Shown piece by piece: positions 53,890 to 64,000 of a stretch of DNA of 64,000 bases. Where the stretch lies: NCBI RefSeq assembly GCF_024519435.1, contig NZ_JALJRZ010000009.1, positions 62,001-126,000 of the forward strand, read 5' to 3'. Position 1 is the stretch's first letter; each line of letters begins with the position of its first letter. Below the pieces are notes generated by a model. The model saw nothing but the letters and a program-made list of their open reading frames with translations. It had not been told where the DNA came from and made no database searches. Made by a program: the position numbers and the translations under genes. Source of the stretch: Terrabacter sp. Ter38 (GTDB taxonomy: Bacteria; Actinomycetota; Actinomycetes; Actinomycetales; Dermatophilaceae).

Positions 53890-54651
53890 GTGAGCGCTGA
53901 GATCTCCCCCAAGGACCGCTTCATCACGGTCTACGGCCGCAACCCGGTCCACGAGGTGCTCCTCGACGGTGACCTCCTCGTCGACAAGGTCGTCATCGCC
54001 GACGGCGCCCGTGGCAGCGGCCTGCGCGAGATCCAGCAGGCGGCTCGCCGTCGGGGTGTCGAGGTGCAGTACGCGAGCGCCGAGCGCGTCAAGAAGCTCG
54101 CGGGCAACGGACGGCAGGACCAGGGCGTCTTCGCCGACGTCGTCGCGCCGCGGATGCGGCCTCTCGAGGCGGCGCTCGCCGAGGATGCCGGCTCGCTGCG
54201 CGCCGTGCTCGTGCTCGACGGCGTGACGACGCCTGCCAACGTCGGCATGATCCTCCGCTCGGCCACGGCGGCCGGCGTCGACGGCATCGTCGTCCCGCGC
54301 AAGGGGGTCGCCTCGCTCGACCCGCTCGTCGTCAAGGCCTCGGCCGGCGTCGCCTTCCGGGCGCCCATCCTCAAGGCGTTCACCGCAGGGGACGCGGTGA
54401 CCGACCTCAAGCGGGCCGGCTTCCACGTCGTCGGGCTCGATGCCGGCGGCGACGACGACCTCTTCGCGGCCCGCCTGCCCGAGCCCGTCGCCTTCGTGCT
54501 CGGCAGCGAGACGGCGGGGCTGACGCCCGAGGTGGCCGACCTCGTCGACACGTGGGTCGCGATCCCGATGGCCGCGGGCGTCGAGTCGCTCAACGTCTCG
54601 GCCGCCGCCGCCGTCGTCTGCTTCGAGCTCGTCCGCCGCGCCCGGCTCTGA
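53890..54651 (+). CDS. rlmB: SpoU-family 23S rRNA 2'-O-methyltransferase (RlmB-like)
   Basis: This 253-aa protein has an N-terminal substrate-binding domain (VYGRNPVHEVL) and a SPOUT knot with LDGVTTPANVGMILRSA, FVLGSETAGLTPEV and IPMAAGVESLNVSAAAAV. By family it methylates the 2'-OH of G2251 or a similar site in 23S rRNA. It could instead be a TrmH-like paralogue. GTG 53890 is chosen as the first start close to the conserved domain. Confidence 0.85.
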   Translation: MSAEISPKDRFITVYGRNPVHEVLLDGDLLVDKVVIADGARGSGLREIQQAARRRGVEVQYASAERVKKLAGNGRQDQGVFADVVAPRMRPLEAALAEDAGSLRAVLVLDGVTTPANVGMILRSATAAGVDGIVVPRKGVASLDPLVVKASAGVAFRAPILKAFTAGDAVTDLKRAGFHVVGLDAGGDDDLFAARLPEPVAFVLGSETAGLTPEVADLVDTWVAIPMAAGVESLNVSAAAAVVCFELVRRARL

Positions 54652-54739
54652 AACGCGCGCGGTCGACCGACCGCCATGGCGTATGCCGCGAGCACGGGGG
54701 CGCGGCGTCGCTCCGGTTCGTGGCGGTCCGTCGGCGCGC

Positions 54740-55279
54740 TCAGCCGCCCCACTTCTCGGCGAGGGCCCGGACGACGGTGATGTTGCGAGCCGTGCCGACC
54801 GCTCCCGTCAGCTTCTCGATGCGGGCGTTGGACAGCTTGGCCGCCTGCACGCCGTCCGAGAGGAAGAGCACGATGTCGTGGCCGACGACGCGGGCGCCCT
54901 CGGTGGCGGCGTCCCACTCGTGCAGCGCGGCGACGCCCTCGGGGTCGAGGTCGCCCGTCATGAACGTCACGTAGCGTTTCGCGTCCGCGCCGATCGGTGA
55001 CTCGAGGGCGTCGGCCTCGTCGGCCAGCGTCCGCAGCTGCGCCGGGGTGCGCACGACGACCGGCACGTCGAAACCGAACTCGGCGCTGATGGCCCGGCGC
55101 AGGTCGGCCTCGACCTTGGCCGCGCTGCGCGTGGCCGAGCGGACCTTGAGGTTGCCGCTCTGGATGTGCGTCTCGACGTCCTCGTAGCCCTCCGCCTCGA
55201 GCAGCGTGCGCAGCGACGCCATGCGCACCTGCCGCTTGCCGACGTTGACGGCGCGGAGGAACCCGATCCAGACCGGCAC
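54740..55279 (-). CDS. DUF1697 family protein
   Basis: This 179-aa protein begins VPVWIGFLRAVNVGKRQVRMASLRTLLEAEGY, the usual DUF1697 pattern, and ends with KLTGAVGTARNITVVRALAEK. Function is unknown. GTG 55279 lies one base after the stop of the phzF-type gene, so the two are cotranscribed. Confidence 0.83.
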   Translation of the reverse strand: MPVWIGFLRAVNVGKRQVRMASLRTLLEAEGYEDVETHIQSGNLKVRSATRSAAKVEADLRRAISAEFGFDVPVVVRTPAQLRTLADEADALESPIGADAKRYVTFMTGDLDPEGVAALHEWDAATEGARVVGHDIVLFLSDGVQAAKLSNARIEKLTGAVGTARNITVVRALAEKWGG

Positions 55280-55280
55280 G

Positions 55281-56153
55281 TCAGGCCCGCACCGCGCCGA
55301 GTGAGCAGGTGCCGCGGCCGACCGTCTCGACGCGTCCTCCCACGTGGACGGCGCCCTCGGCGTCGATGTCGAGCAGCAGGCGCGAGGGGCGCCCGACGGC
55401 CGTGCCCTGGCTGACGACCACCGAGACGTCGCGGGCGCCCTGGGAGACGAGCCAGCCACCGAGGTTGGCGCACGCCGACCCCGTCGCCGGGTCCTCGAGG
55501 ACCGCCTGACCCTGGGTGTAGAAGAGCCTGGCCTCGATGCTCTTGGGCCCGGTCCACGCCCACACGTACACGTGCGGTGCCCGCGGCGGGGACGTCATGT
55601 GGGCGTCCATGAGGTGCGCGTCGGGGTCGCAGGCCCGCACGGCGTCGACGGAGTCGAGGCGCACGAGCAGCTGCTCGACGCCGGCGTCGACCCAGGACGC
55701 GTCGGAGCGCACGACGAGCACGCGCTCGATGCCGAGCGCCTCGGCCAGCTCGGCGCCGCTCGACGTCACCTCGCGCACCGTCGCCGGCCGGGCCGCGAGG
55801 CGCCAGCCACCGTCGACGCGCCCGACCGGGATGCGTCCGGCCGGCATGCTGAGCTGCACGCTGTCGAGCCCCCCGCCGAGCGTCGCGACGACCTCCGCGG
55901 TGCCGAGCGTGGGGTGCCCGGCGAAGGGCATCTCGTGGCCGGGGGTGAAGATGCGCACGGCCGCCTCACCCGTCGTGGCGCCCTCGCCGAGCGACGTCAC
56001 GAAGGTCGACTCACTGAGGTTGAACTGTCGTGCCCACGCGAGCATCTCGTCGTCGGAGAGTGCACCCGCCTCGGGGAAGACGCAGAGGGGGTTGCCCGAG
56101 AAGGGCTCTCCCTCGATGGAGAAGACGTTGAGCAGGTGGAAGGGCAGGTCCAT
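55281..56153 (-). CDS. PhzF-family isomerase
   Basis: This protein (290 aa) has the PhzF double hot-dog-like fold. Motifs are VFSIEGEPFSGNPLCVF, the catalytic Glu in FNLSESTFV, GHEMPFAGHPTLGTA and EDPATGSACANLGGWL. It may isomerise a small metabolite; it is not evidence of phenazine synthesis. ATG 56153 is the family start. Confidence 0.88.
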   Translation of the reverse strand: MDLPFHLLNVFSIEGEPFSGNPLCVFPEAGALSDDEMLAWARQFNLSESTFVTSLGEGATTGEAAVRIFTPGHEMPFAGHPTLGTAEVVATLGGGLDSVQLSMPAGRIPVGRVDGGWRLAARPATVREVTSSGAELAEALGIERVLVVRSDASWVDAGVEQLLVRLDSVDAVRACDPDAHLMDAHMTSPPRAPHVYVWAWTGPKSIEARLFYTQGQAVLEDPATGSACANLGGWLVSQGARDVSVVVSQGTAVGRPSRLLLDIDAEGAVHVGGRVETVGRGTCSLGAVRA

Positions 56154-56225
56154 GCACCCGAGTGTGCCCGAGCGCCGGCCCGGACGGCAGGGTCGAAGGG
56201 TCTGCCACGCCGCTACTGTGGCCGG

Positions 56226-56852
56226 ATGGCCTCCCCCGACGGTGTCGTCCCCGGCAACATCTACCTCTTCCGGCACGGCGAGACCGAGTGGTCGCTGAGC
56301 GGACAGCACACCGGCACGACCGACCTCCCGCTCCTACCGGAGGGCGAGGCCGCGGCACGTGAGCTCGCCGACGTACTGCGCAAGCACCGGTTCGAGCGCG
56401 TCCTCGTCTCCCCCCTCCAGCGCGCCAAGCGCACGGCCGAGCTCGCGGGCCTCGGGGACTTCGAGGTCGAGCCATTGCTGCGCGAGTGGGACTACGGCGC
56501 GTACGAGGGCATCACGACGAAGCAGATCAGCGCCGAGATCGGCCACCCGTGGGAGGTGTTCGTCGACGGAGTGCAGCCCGGCGTGACCCCCGGGGAGACG
56601 GTCGAGCAGGTGTCGGCGCGAGCCCAGCAGGTCATCGACAAGGTGTGGCCGGACCTCGAGCACGGCGACGTCGCGCTCTTCGGCCACGGCCACGCGCTGC
56701 GCGTCCTCACCGCGACCTACCTCGGGCTCGACCCCCGGTTCGGCCAGCAGCTCATCCTCGACGCGGGCTCGATGAGCGTGTTGACGCACCACCGGTCCAC
56801 GCGGTGCCTCGGGATGTACAACCTCTCCCCCTGGCGCCTGCTCTCCGACTGA
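56226..56852 (+). CDS. Histidine phosphatase family protein
   Basis: This phosphoglycerate-mutase-like phosphatase (208 aa) has catalytic RHGE at residues 16-19, SPLQRAKRTAELAG with the second Arg, the acid Glu in LLREWDYGAYEG, and the distal His in LFGHGHALRVL. The substrate is unknown. TACTGT lies six bases before the ATG, suggesting a leaderless mRNA. Confidence 0.9.
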   Translation: MASPDGVVPGNIYLFRHGETEWSLSGQHTGTTDLPLLPEGEAAARELADVLRKHRFERVLVSPLQRAKRTAELAGLGDFEVEPLLREWDYGAYEGITTKQISAEIGHPWEVFVDGVQPGVTPGETVEQVSARAQQVIDKVWPDLEHGDVALFGHGHALRVLTATYLGLDPRFGQQLILDAGSMSVLTHHRSTRCLGMYNLSPWRLLSD

Positions 56853-56868
56853 GCCCCGCACGAAGGGG

Positions 56869-56903
56869 GCGTATGCCGTGTGCCCCGGGCACACGGCATA
56901 CGC
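56869..56903. terminator. Bidirectional terminator, 35-bp palindrome
   Basis: GCGTATGCCGTGTGCCC (56869-56885) and its exact complement (56887-56903) flank one base. It sits between convergent genes. Both arms contain the over-represented octamer GTATGCCG. Confidence 0.8.
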
Positions 56904-56940
56904 GGGCTGTGCCGTGGCGCAACGGGACCCGCCGCTGCGG

Positions 56941-58428
56941 TCAGTTCCGGGGGAGCTCCCAGGTGTGCACGGGCTCGTTGGCCATCATGCCCTCGATGTA
57001 GTGACGCAGCATCTCGCGCAGGGCCTTGTCACGGGTCAGGCCGCGCGCCTCGAGGCGGGCCACGCACTCGGTCTGCCACGACGCTCCGTTGACGCCGGTG
57101 AGGCAGCGCTGCTCGATGATCGTCAGGAAGCGGTCCCGCACGGCTCCCGAGACGCCCCACCGCTCGAGGCCCTCGTGGGCCATCGGGAGCAGGCGGCGCA
57201 GGGCGAGCTCCGTGGAGGGCACGTCGCCCAGGCCCGGCCAGTAGGTGCGGGCGTCGATGCCGAGGCGGGCGCCCTCCTCGAAGTTCGACTCGGCGGCCGA
57301 GAAGCTCATCCTGGTCCACACCGGACGGTCCTCCTCGGCGAGGACGCGCATCGTGCCGTAGTAGAACGCGGCGTTGGCCATGACGTCGGCGATGCTCGGG
57401 CCCGCCGGCAGGACGCGGTTCTCCACGCGCAGGTGCGGGCGGCCGCTGACGATGTCGTAGATCGGGCGGTTCCAGCGGTAGACCGTGCCGTTGTGCAGGC
57501 GCAGCTCCCTCAGCTCGGGCACCTCACCCCGCTCGAAGACCTCCTCGGGCTCCTCGTCGTAGAGCTCGGGCAGCAGTGCCGGGAAGTAGCGGACGTTCTC
57601 CTCGAAGAGGTCGAAGATCGAGGTGATCCACCGTTCGCCGAACCAGACCCGGGGCCGCACGCCCTGGTTCTTCAGCTCGACCGACCGGGTGTCGGTGGCC
57701 TGGGTGAAGAACGGGATGCGCGTCTCCGCCCAGAGCCGCTGGCCGAGGAAGAACGGCGAGTTGGCGCCGAGCGCGAGCTGCGGTCCGGCGAGGACCTGGG
57801 CGGCGTTCCAGTGGTCGGCGAAGCGCTCCGGCTGGACCTGCAGGTGCAGCTGGATCGACGTGCACGCCGACTCGGGTGCGAGGCTGTCGGAGTAGCGGGC
57901 GATCCGCTCGCCCGTCGGGCCCTCGAGCTCGAGCCAGACGTCCTCGCCGCGGGCGTCGAGGACGGCGTTGTTGAGGGCGGCGTAGCGGATGTTCTCGCTG
58001 ATCCAGTCGCCCTCGAAGTGCTCGGGCATGACCGTCGGCAGGATGCCGATGGCGACGATGCCCGCGTGGGCCTCGGCGGCCTTGGCAGAGGCCCGGTTGA
58101 GGGACTCGCGCAGCAGCTGCTCGAGCTCGATGGCCGAGTCACCCGGCAGCGGGCGCGGGTGGACGTTGAGCTCGATGTTGTAGCGCGCGAGCTCGGTCTG
58201 GTAGTCCTCGTCGGCGATCTGCTCGAGCACCGTCTTGTTGTCGAGCTTGGGGCCGAGGTCCTCGTTGACGAGGTTGAGCTCGATCTCGAGACCCGTCATG
58301 GGCCGGTCGAACTCGAACTCGCTCTTGCCGAGCATGCGTTCGAACACGTCGAGGTCGCGGCGCACCTTCTCCCGGTACTGCTGCCGCTGCTCGCGTGTGT
58401 ACCTGGCCTGCTCGACATCGGCTCCCAC
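56941..58428 (-). CDS. Glutamate-cysteine ligase family protein (GCS2)
   Basis: This 495-aa protein of the GCS2 type makes gamma-glutamylcysteine or a similar gamma-glutamyl amide. Family motifs are MTGLEIELNLVNEDLG, RYNIELNVHPRPL, SIQLHLQVQPERF and RPHLRVENRVLPAGPS. Actinobacteria mostly use mycothiol, so this may serve ergothioneine (EgtA-like) or another gamma-glutamyl compound, but no egtB-E genes are nearby. GTG 58428 keeps the coiled start (QARYTREQRQQYREK). Upstream in-frame residues look non-conserved. Confidence 0.82.
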   Translation of the reverse strand: MGADVEQARYTREQRQQYREKVRRDLDVFERMLGKSEFEFDRPMTGLEIELNLVNEDLGPKLDNKTVLEQIADEDYQTELARYNIELNVHPRPLPGDSAIELEQLLRESLNRASAKAAEAHAGIVAIGILPTVMPEHFEGDWISENIRYAALNNAVLDARGEDVWLELEGPTGERIARYSDSLAPESACTSIQLHLQVQPERFADHWNAAQVLAGPQLALGANSPFFLGQRLWAETRIPFFTQATDTRSVELKNQGVRPRVWFGERWITSIFDLFEENVRYFPALLPELYDEEPEEVFERGEVPELRELRLHNGTVYRWNRPIYDIVSGRPHLRVENRVLPAGPSIADVMANAAFYYGTMRVLAEEDRPVWTRMSFSAAESNFEEGARLGIDARTYWPGLGDVPSTELALRRLLPMAHEGLERWGVSGAVRDRFLTIIEQRCLTGVNGASWQTECVARLEARGLTRDKALREMLRHYIEGMMANEPVHTWELPRN

Positions 58429-58480
58429 GTGCCGAGACAACCACACTCGGCGTCCCGGCGCGAGAGGCACGCACGGACTG

Positions 58481-58515
58481 GTCACCACCGGACCGGTCCT
58501 CGGCCCGGTGGTGAC
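58481..58515 (-). terminator. Terminator of gcvP
   Basis: GTCACCACCGG and CCGGTGGTGAC form an 11-bp stem around a 13-nt loop, beginning 18 bp past the gcvP stop on the minus strand. Confidence 0.75.
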
Positions 58516-58533
58516 CGGTGTCGTGAAGGGCCG

Positions 58534-61461
<2,928 letters not shown>

Positions 61462-61541
61462 GCGGGCTCCTGACGGGTTCGAGCGGACGACACACGCTCC
61501 CCGTCTGTCGAGCACCGTGGAGTGCCTCCAGAGTTGCCTCG

Positions 61542-61633
61542 CCCGCGTGGTCCTGGCGCCTGAGAGGTTCCGGGGATGTTGCCCCTTCGGCGCCTCGCAG
61601 GTGCTGCGCACCCCGAGGACTCTCCCACGCAGG
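61542..61633 (-). ncRNA. Glycine riboswitch, single aptamer
   Basis: On the minus strand the order is P1 arm CCTGCGTGG, GGGAGAG, then GGCGCCGAAGGGGCAA, then CTCTCAGGC, GGAC and the closing P1 arm CCACGCGGG. These are the conserved glycine-aptamer blocks, with a nine-pair P1 including one G-U. It ends 80 nt before the gcvP start. No second aptamer is seen. It should raise gcvP expression when glycine is high. Confidence 0.85.
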
Positions 61634-61757
61634 GTCGATCGGCACCCCCGAATCTACCAGCAGGCGGCCGTGGTCCCGGCACGGACAGGACCCGGCCGGA
61701 GAGTCCGGTCGGGCCGTGTCGAAGGGTCGTGCTTGAGGGGTGTGGTGAGCTGGTCGG

Positions 61758-62342
61758 TCAGGCCAGTCGGCGGGCCTGACGGCGCGCGTTGAGCTCGTCG
61801 TCGGGGTGGTCGGCCGGCACGTCCTCGTCGGCACGCTCGCTCGGCAGCAGCGCGAGCTCGCCCTCGACCTCGCGCCACACCCGACCCACGGCGATCCCGA
61901 AGACGCCCTGACCACCCTGCACGAGGTCGATGACCTCGTCGGCGGACGTGCACTCGTAGACGGAGGCGCCGTCGCTCATCAAGGTGATCTGCGCGAGGTC
62001 CTCGACGCCACGCTCGCGCAGGTGGCTGATGGCGACGCGGATCTGCTGGAGGGAGACGCCGGTGTCGAGCAGGCGCTTGACCACCTTGAGCACGAGGATG
62101 TCGCGGAAGCCGTAGAGGCGCTGCGTGCCCGAACCGGTCGCGCTGCGGACGGACGGCTCGACGAGGCCCGTGCGCGCCCAGTAGTCGAGCTGTCGGTAGG
62201 TGATGCCGGCGGCCTTGCACGCGGTCGGACCGCGGTAGCCGGTGTCCTCGGACAGCTCGGGCAGGTCGTCGGTGAACAGCAGGCCCTGGGACCCGGCGGG
62301 CATGACCCGACCGGCGTCGTGCGCGTCCTCGATGGCGGCCAT
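61758..62342 (-). CDS. MerR family transcriptional regulator (Rv1830-like)
   Basis: This 194-aa protein has a MerR winged helix (YRGPTACKAAGITYRQLDYWARTGLVEPSVRSATGSGTQRLYGFRD) preceded by a 30-residue extension. A dimer helix (VVKRLLDTGVSLQQIRVAISHLRERG) follows, then an acidic C-terminus. GGAGGA precedes ATG 62342. In mycobacteria the equivalent gene lies next to DUF151 and ftsR. The target is unknown; an inverted repeat 160 bp upstream may be its operator. Confidence 0.88.
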   Translation of the reverse strand: MAAIEDAHDAGRVMPAGSQGLLFTDDLPELSEDTGYRGPTACKAAGITYRQLDYWARTGLVEPSVRSATGSGTQRLYGFRDILVLKVVKRLLDTGVSLQQIRVAISHLRERGVEDLAQITLMSDGASVYECTSADEVIDLVQGGQGVFGIAVGRVWREVEGELALLPSERADEDVPADHPDDELNARRQARRLA

Positions 62343-62501
62343 GCCGTCCTCCTCCTGCTCAGGCTGCGGGCCGCGGGGGTGCGTGCGCGCAGACGACATC
62401 CGGATAACTACAGTCACGTCGTTCTCCTGACGGTAGGCCGCGACCCCCGTTCGGTCAATGACCACGGGCCCGAGCCGACGGCGTGTCGAGATGCCGGACG
62501 A

Positions 62502-62524
62502 ACCTTCAGGTAATACGTGAAGGT
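62502..62524. promoter_or_regulatory. Candidate operator/promoter of the merR gene
   Basis: ACCTTCA and TGAAGGT are inverted repeats with a 9-bp spacer; GAAGGT is repeated once more directly after. On the minus strand TATTAC (62516-62511) in the spacer could be a -10. The 270-bp gap 62343-62612 holds this and a 9-bp tandem repeat and shows no gene. Confidence 0.35.
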
Positions 62525-62566
62525 GAAGGTCTGGAGTGTTCGGTGAAGGCCGATCCGGTCGCGACG

Positions 62567-62620
62567 GTCGGTCAGGTCGGTCAGGTCGGTTGGGTCAGTC
62601 AGGTCAGTCAGGTCAGTCCG
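62567..62620. repeat. 9-bp tandem repeat, six units
   Basis: The units are GTCGGTCAG twice, GTCGGTTGG, GTCAGTCAG twice and GTCAGTCCG, followed by a degenerate GACGGTCGG. The array runs across the stop codon of the DUF151 gene (62613-62615). Unit number is likely to vary between strains. Confidence 0.85.
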
Positions 62621-63131
62621 GACGGTCGGGCACGTCGGGACGGTCACCCGGTTCGGCCTCGGGCGCGGGGCCCTCGAAGTCCTCGGCGGAGACGTGGTCG
62701 AGGAACTCCTTGAAGCGTTCGACCTCGTCGTCCTCCTCGGAGGAGACGACGATGGCCGCCTCGTCGAGGATGCCCGGTTCGACGAGCACCTTGGCGCCGG
62801 TGCGCAGGGCGAGGGCGATGGCGTCGCTCGCTCGCGAGCTGACCTCGGCCTTGCCGTCGATGATGAGCGCCGCGTGGAAGACGGAGTCCTTGAGGGCCAC
62901 GATCCGGACCTCGGTCAGCTCGTGACCGAGCACCGAGAGGACGTCGCGCATGAGGTCGTGGGTCAGCGGTCGCGGCGGCACGACGCCCTGCTGGGCGTAG
63001 GTGATCGCAGCGGCCTCGGCCGCACCGATCCAGATCGGCAGGTAGCGCCCACCGTCCCGCTCACGCAGCAGGACGATCGGCTGGTTCGTGGGCATCTCGA
63101 CGCGAACGCCCAGGACATCGACCTCTCTCAC
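62613..63131 (-). CDS. DUF151/bifunctional nuclease family protein
   Basis: This 172-aa protein of the DUF151 family (Rv1829-like) has LRERDGGRYLPIWIGAAEAAAI, RPLTHDLMRDVL and the conserved SSRASDAIALALRTGAKVLV. A Thermotoga member has been described structurally and plants have a nuclease relative; the function here is unknown. The C-terminus is acidic and repetitive (GDRPDVPDRPD) and ends inside a tandem repeat. TACGGT ends six bases before the GTG start. Confidence 0.88.
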   Translation of the reverse strand: MREVDVLGVRVEMPTNQPIVLLRERDGGRYLPIWIGAAEAAAITYAQQGVVPPRPLTHDLMRDVLSVLGHELTEVRIVALKDSVFHAALIIDGKAEVSSRASDAIALALRTGAKVLVEPGILDEAAIVVSSEEDDEVERFKEFLDHVSAEDFEGPAPEAEPGDRPDVPDRPD

Positions 63132-63172
63132 TCCTCCACCGTACCCCCGCGCGTGGACGGTGGGGACGGGCC

Positions 63173-63898
63173 TCAGCGGGACAGGCCGGAGCGGACCAGC
63201 GCGACGTGCAACGCGATGCAGGCAGAGGCGATCTCGGCCGCCCGTTGCTCCCGCGTGCCGCTGCCGGAACGCGTCGCCAGAACCTGGTCGACGAGCCCGA
63301 TCTCGCGGTCGGCGGCGGTGCGGAACGGACGCAGGTGACGCGCCTCGAGGCCGTGTCCGGCGAGGGTCCGGGCGGCGGCGGCGATCGCCAGCGCGTCGTG
63401 GCCGAAGTGGCCCTTCTCGTCAGGCTGGAGCAGACCGTACGTCTCGAGGGCGAGCATCGTGTCGCGGTCGATGCCGGTCGCCTCACGCAGCTCCGGGCCG
63501 GTGAGCGACACGTCACGTCGGGCTGCGAGGTCGTGCGGGGTCGGGACCTCGGGGTCGGCCGAGGGCGCCGGCGGCCGGGGCCGACCAGCCGACTCAACTC
63601 CGGGATCCGACAGACCACGGTCGAGCGCGTCGAGCGCTTCCCGGATGACCTTGAGCGGCCAGTAGCGGTCCCGCTGCGCGGTCAGGACGTAGTGCAGCCG
63701 ACTCACGTCGTCGTCGGTGTAGGTGCGGTAGCCGGAGGCTGTGCGGTGCGGTGTCACCAGACCCTCGGCCTCGAGGAAGCGGATCTTCGACGCGCTGACG
63801 TCGGGAAAGTCCTCGGAGAGGGCCGACAGCACCTTGCCGATCGTCAGACGGTGGGGTGCCGGCACTCCCCCGTCACCGGCCACCGTGGCTGCGGTCAT
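63173..63898 (-). CDS. ftsR: MerR-family regulator FtsR
   Basis: This 241-aa MerR-type protein, equivalent to Rv1828/FtsR, activates ftsZ in corynebacteria. The HTH reads LTIGKVLSALSEDFPDVSASKIRFLEAEGLVTPHRTASGYR as a continuous domain from about residue 18. A Pro-rich linker and a helical domain follow. The ATG overlaps the garA stop (ATGA), so it is cotranscribed with it. Confidence 0.9.
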   Translation of the reverse strand: MTAATVAGDGGVPAPHRLTIGKVLSALSEDFPDVSASKIRFLEAEGLVTPHRTASGYRTYTDDDVSRLHYVLTAQRDRYWPLKVIREALDALDRGLSDPGVESAGRPRPPAPSADPEVPTPHDLAARRDVSLTGPELREATGIDRDTMLALETYGLLQPDEKGHFGHDALAIAAAARTLAGHGLEARHLRPFRTAADREIGLVDQVLATRSGSGTREQRAAEIASACIALHVALVRSGLSR

Positions 63899-64000
63899 GC
63901 GGGTGGTTGCTGGGGCGCTCCGGACGAGTAGTAGACGAGGCGGAACTTGCCGATCTGGACCTCGTCACCTTGGTGCAGGGGCGCCTCGTCGATCCGCTCG
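63895..64000 (-). CDS. garA: FHA-domain protein GarA/OdhI (C-terminal part)
   Basis: The gene runs off the right edge; only the last 34 residues are seen. They read GDEVQIGKFRLVYY near the middle and end GAPQQPPA. This is the final strand of the FHA domain and the short tail of GarA/OdhI, which inhibits 2-oxoglutarate dehydrogenase and controls glutamate metabolism according to its phosphorylation state. The neighbourhood garA-ftsR-DUF151-merR supports the call. Confidence 0.82.
   Translation of the reverse strand, partial: ERIDEAPLHQGDEVQIGKFRLVYYSSGAPQQPPA

Noticed and set aside
61462-61541. Second glycine aptamer downstream of the first
   Set aside because: The GGAGAG, CCGAAGG and AGG...GGAC blocks are not repeated there.
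62567-62620. CRISPR array
   Set aside because: The units are 9 bp with no spacers and no cas genes are nearby; it is a simple tandem repeat.

Overview
The window is chromosomal DNA from a high-GC actinobacterium. It carries a Pup-proteasome system, PafBC, a Tat operon, RbpA, GarA/FtsR and mostly G/C-ending codons. Gene content and order look most like the Intrasporangiaceae (Janibacter/Tetrasphaera/Knoellia-like). That family placement is inference; no rRNA, tRNA or IS element is visible.

Region 1 (1-25.7 kb) is protein turnover and envelope. It runs from the end of the ARC/Mpa ATPase through dop-pup-prcB-prcA and pafA to pafB-pafC, tatA-tatC, a diacylglycerol-kinase-like gene and the helY helicase. 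ARC unfolds pupylated clients for PrcAB, PafA ligates Pup, Dop deamidates Pup and removes it, and PafBC is the DNA-damage activator. Between these lie a PRPP-synthetase operon, a membrane flippase-like protein with a pseudokinase domain, a DivIVA-type coiled-coil protein, two FKBP isomerases, cold-shock protein and a 5'-3' exonuclease.

Region 2 (25.8-37.7 kb) begins with a fully overlapping VOC-TetR-YbaK-MFS operon. It is followed by a lysine degradation cluster: kamA divergent from kdd-kamD-kamE-kal. Then comes a lipoprotein/mannosylation pair (lnt, ppm1) with fxsA.

Region 3 (37.8-46.5 kb) is the most unusual. rbpA has a SigR/SigH-type promoter. A helR rifamycin-protection gene has a 25-bp palindrome matching the rifamycin-associated element. 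About 100 bp from that palindrome lies a strong match to the actinobacterial dif site, so this is probably the replication terminus. A second, inverted dif-like site lies 2.5 kb further on, beyond rlmC and a DUF2332 gene. An autoinhibited Fic protein with a 13-bp inverted-repeat operator follows.

Region 4 (46.4-64 kb) is metabolism and regulation: amylosucrase, a YciO/YrdC protein, L-2-hydroxyglutarate oxidase, a WXG100-like/lipase fusion, an LLM monooxygenase with its FMN reductase, RlmB, PhzF, a histidine phosphatase, a glutamate-cysteine ligase and gcvP behind a glycine riboswitch. It ends with merR-DUF151-ftsR-garA, the same order as mycobacterial Rv1827-Rv1832.

Two genome-wide signals run through the window. 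At least twelve genes have a TANNNT hexamer 6-8 nt before the start codon, suggesting leaderless transcripts. The octamer GTATGCCG/CGGCATAC occurs 25 times, about ten times the number expected from base composition, and it forces rare codons where it falls in genes.
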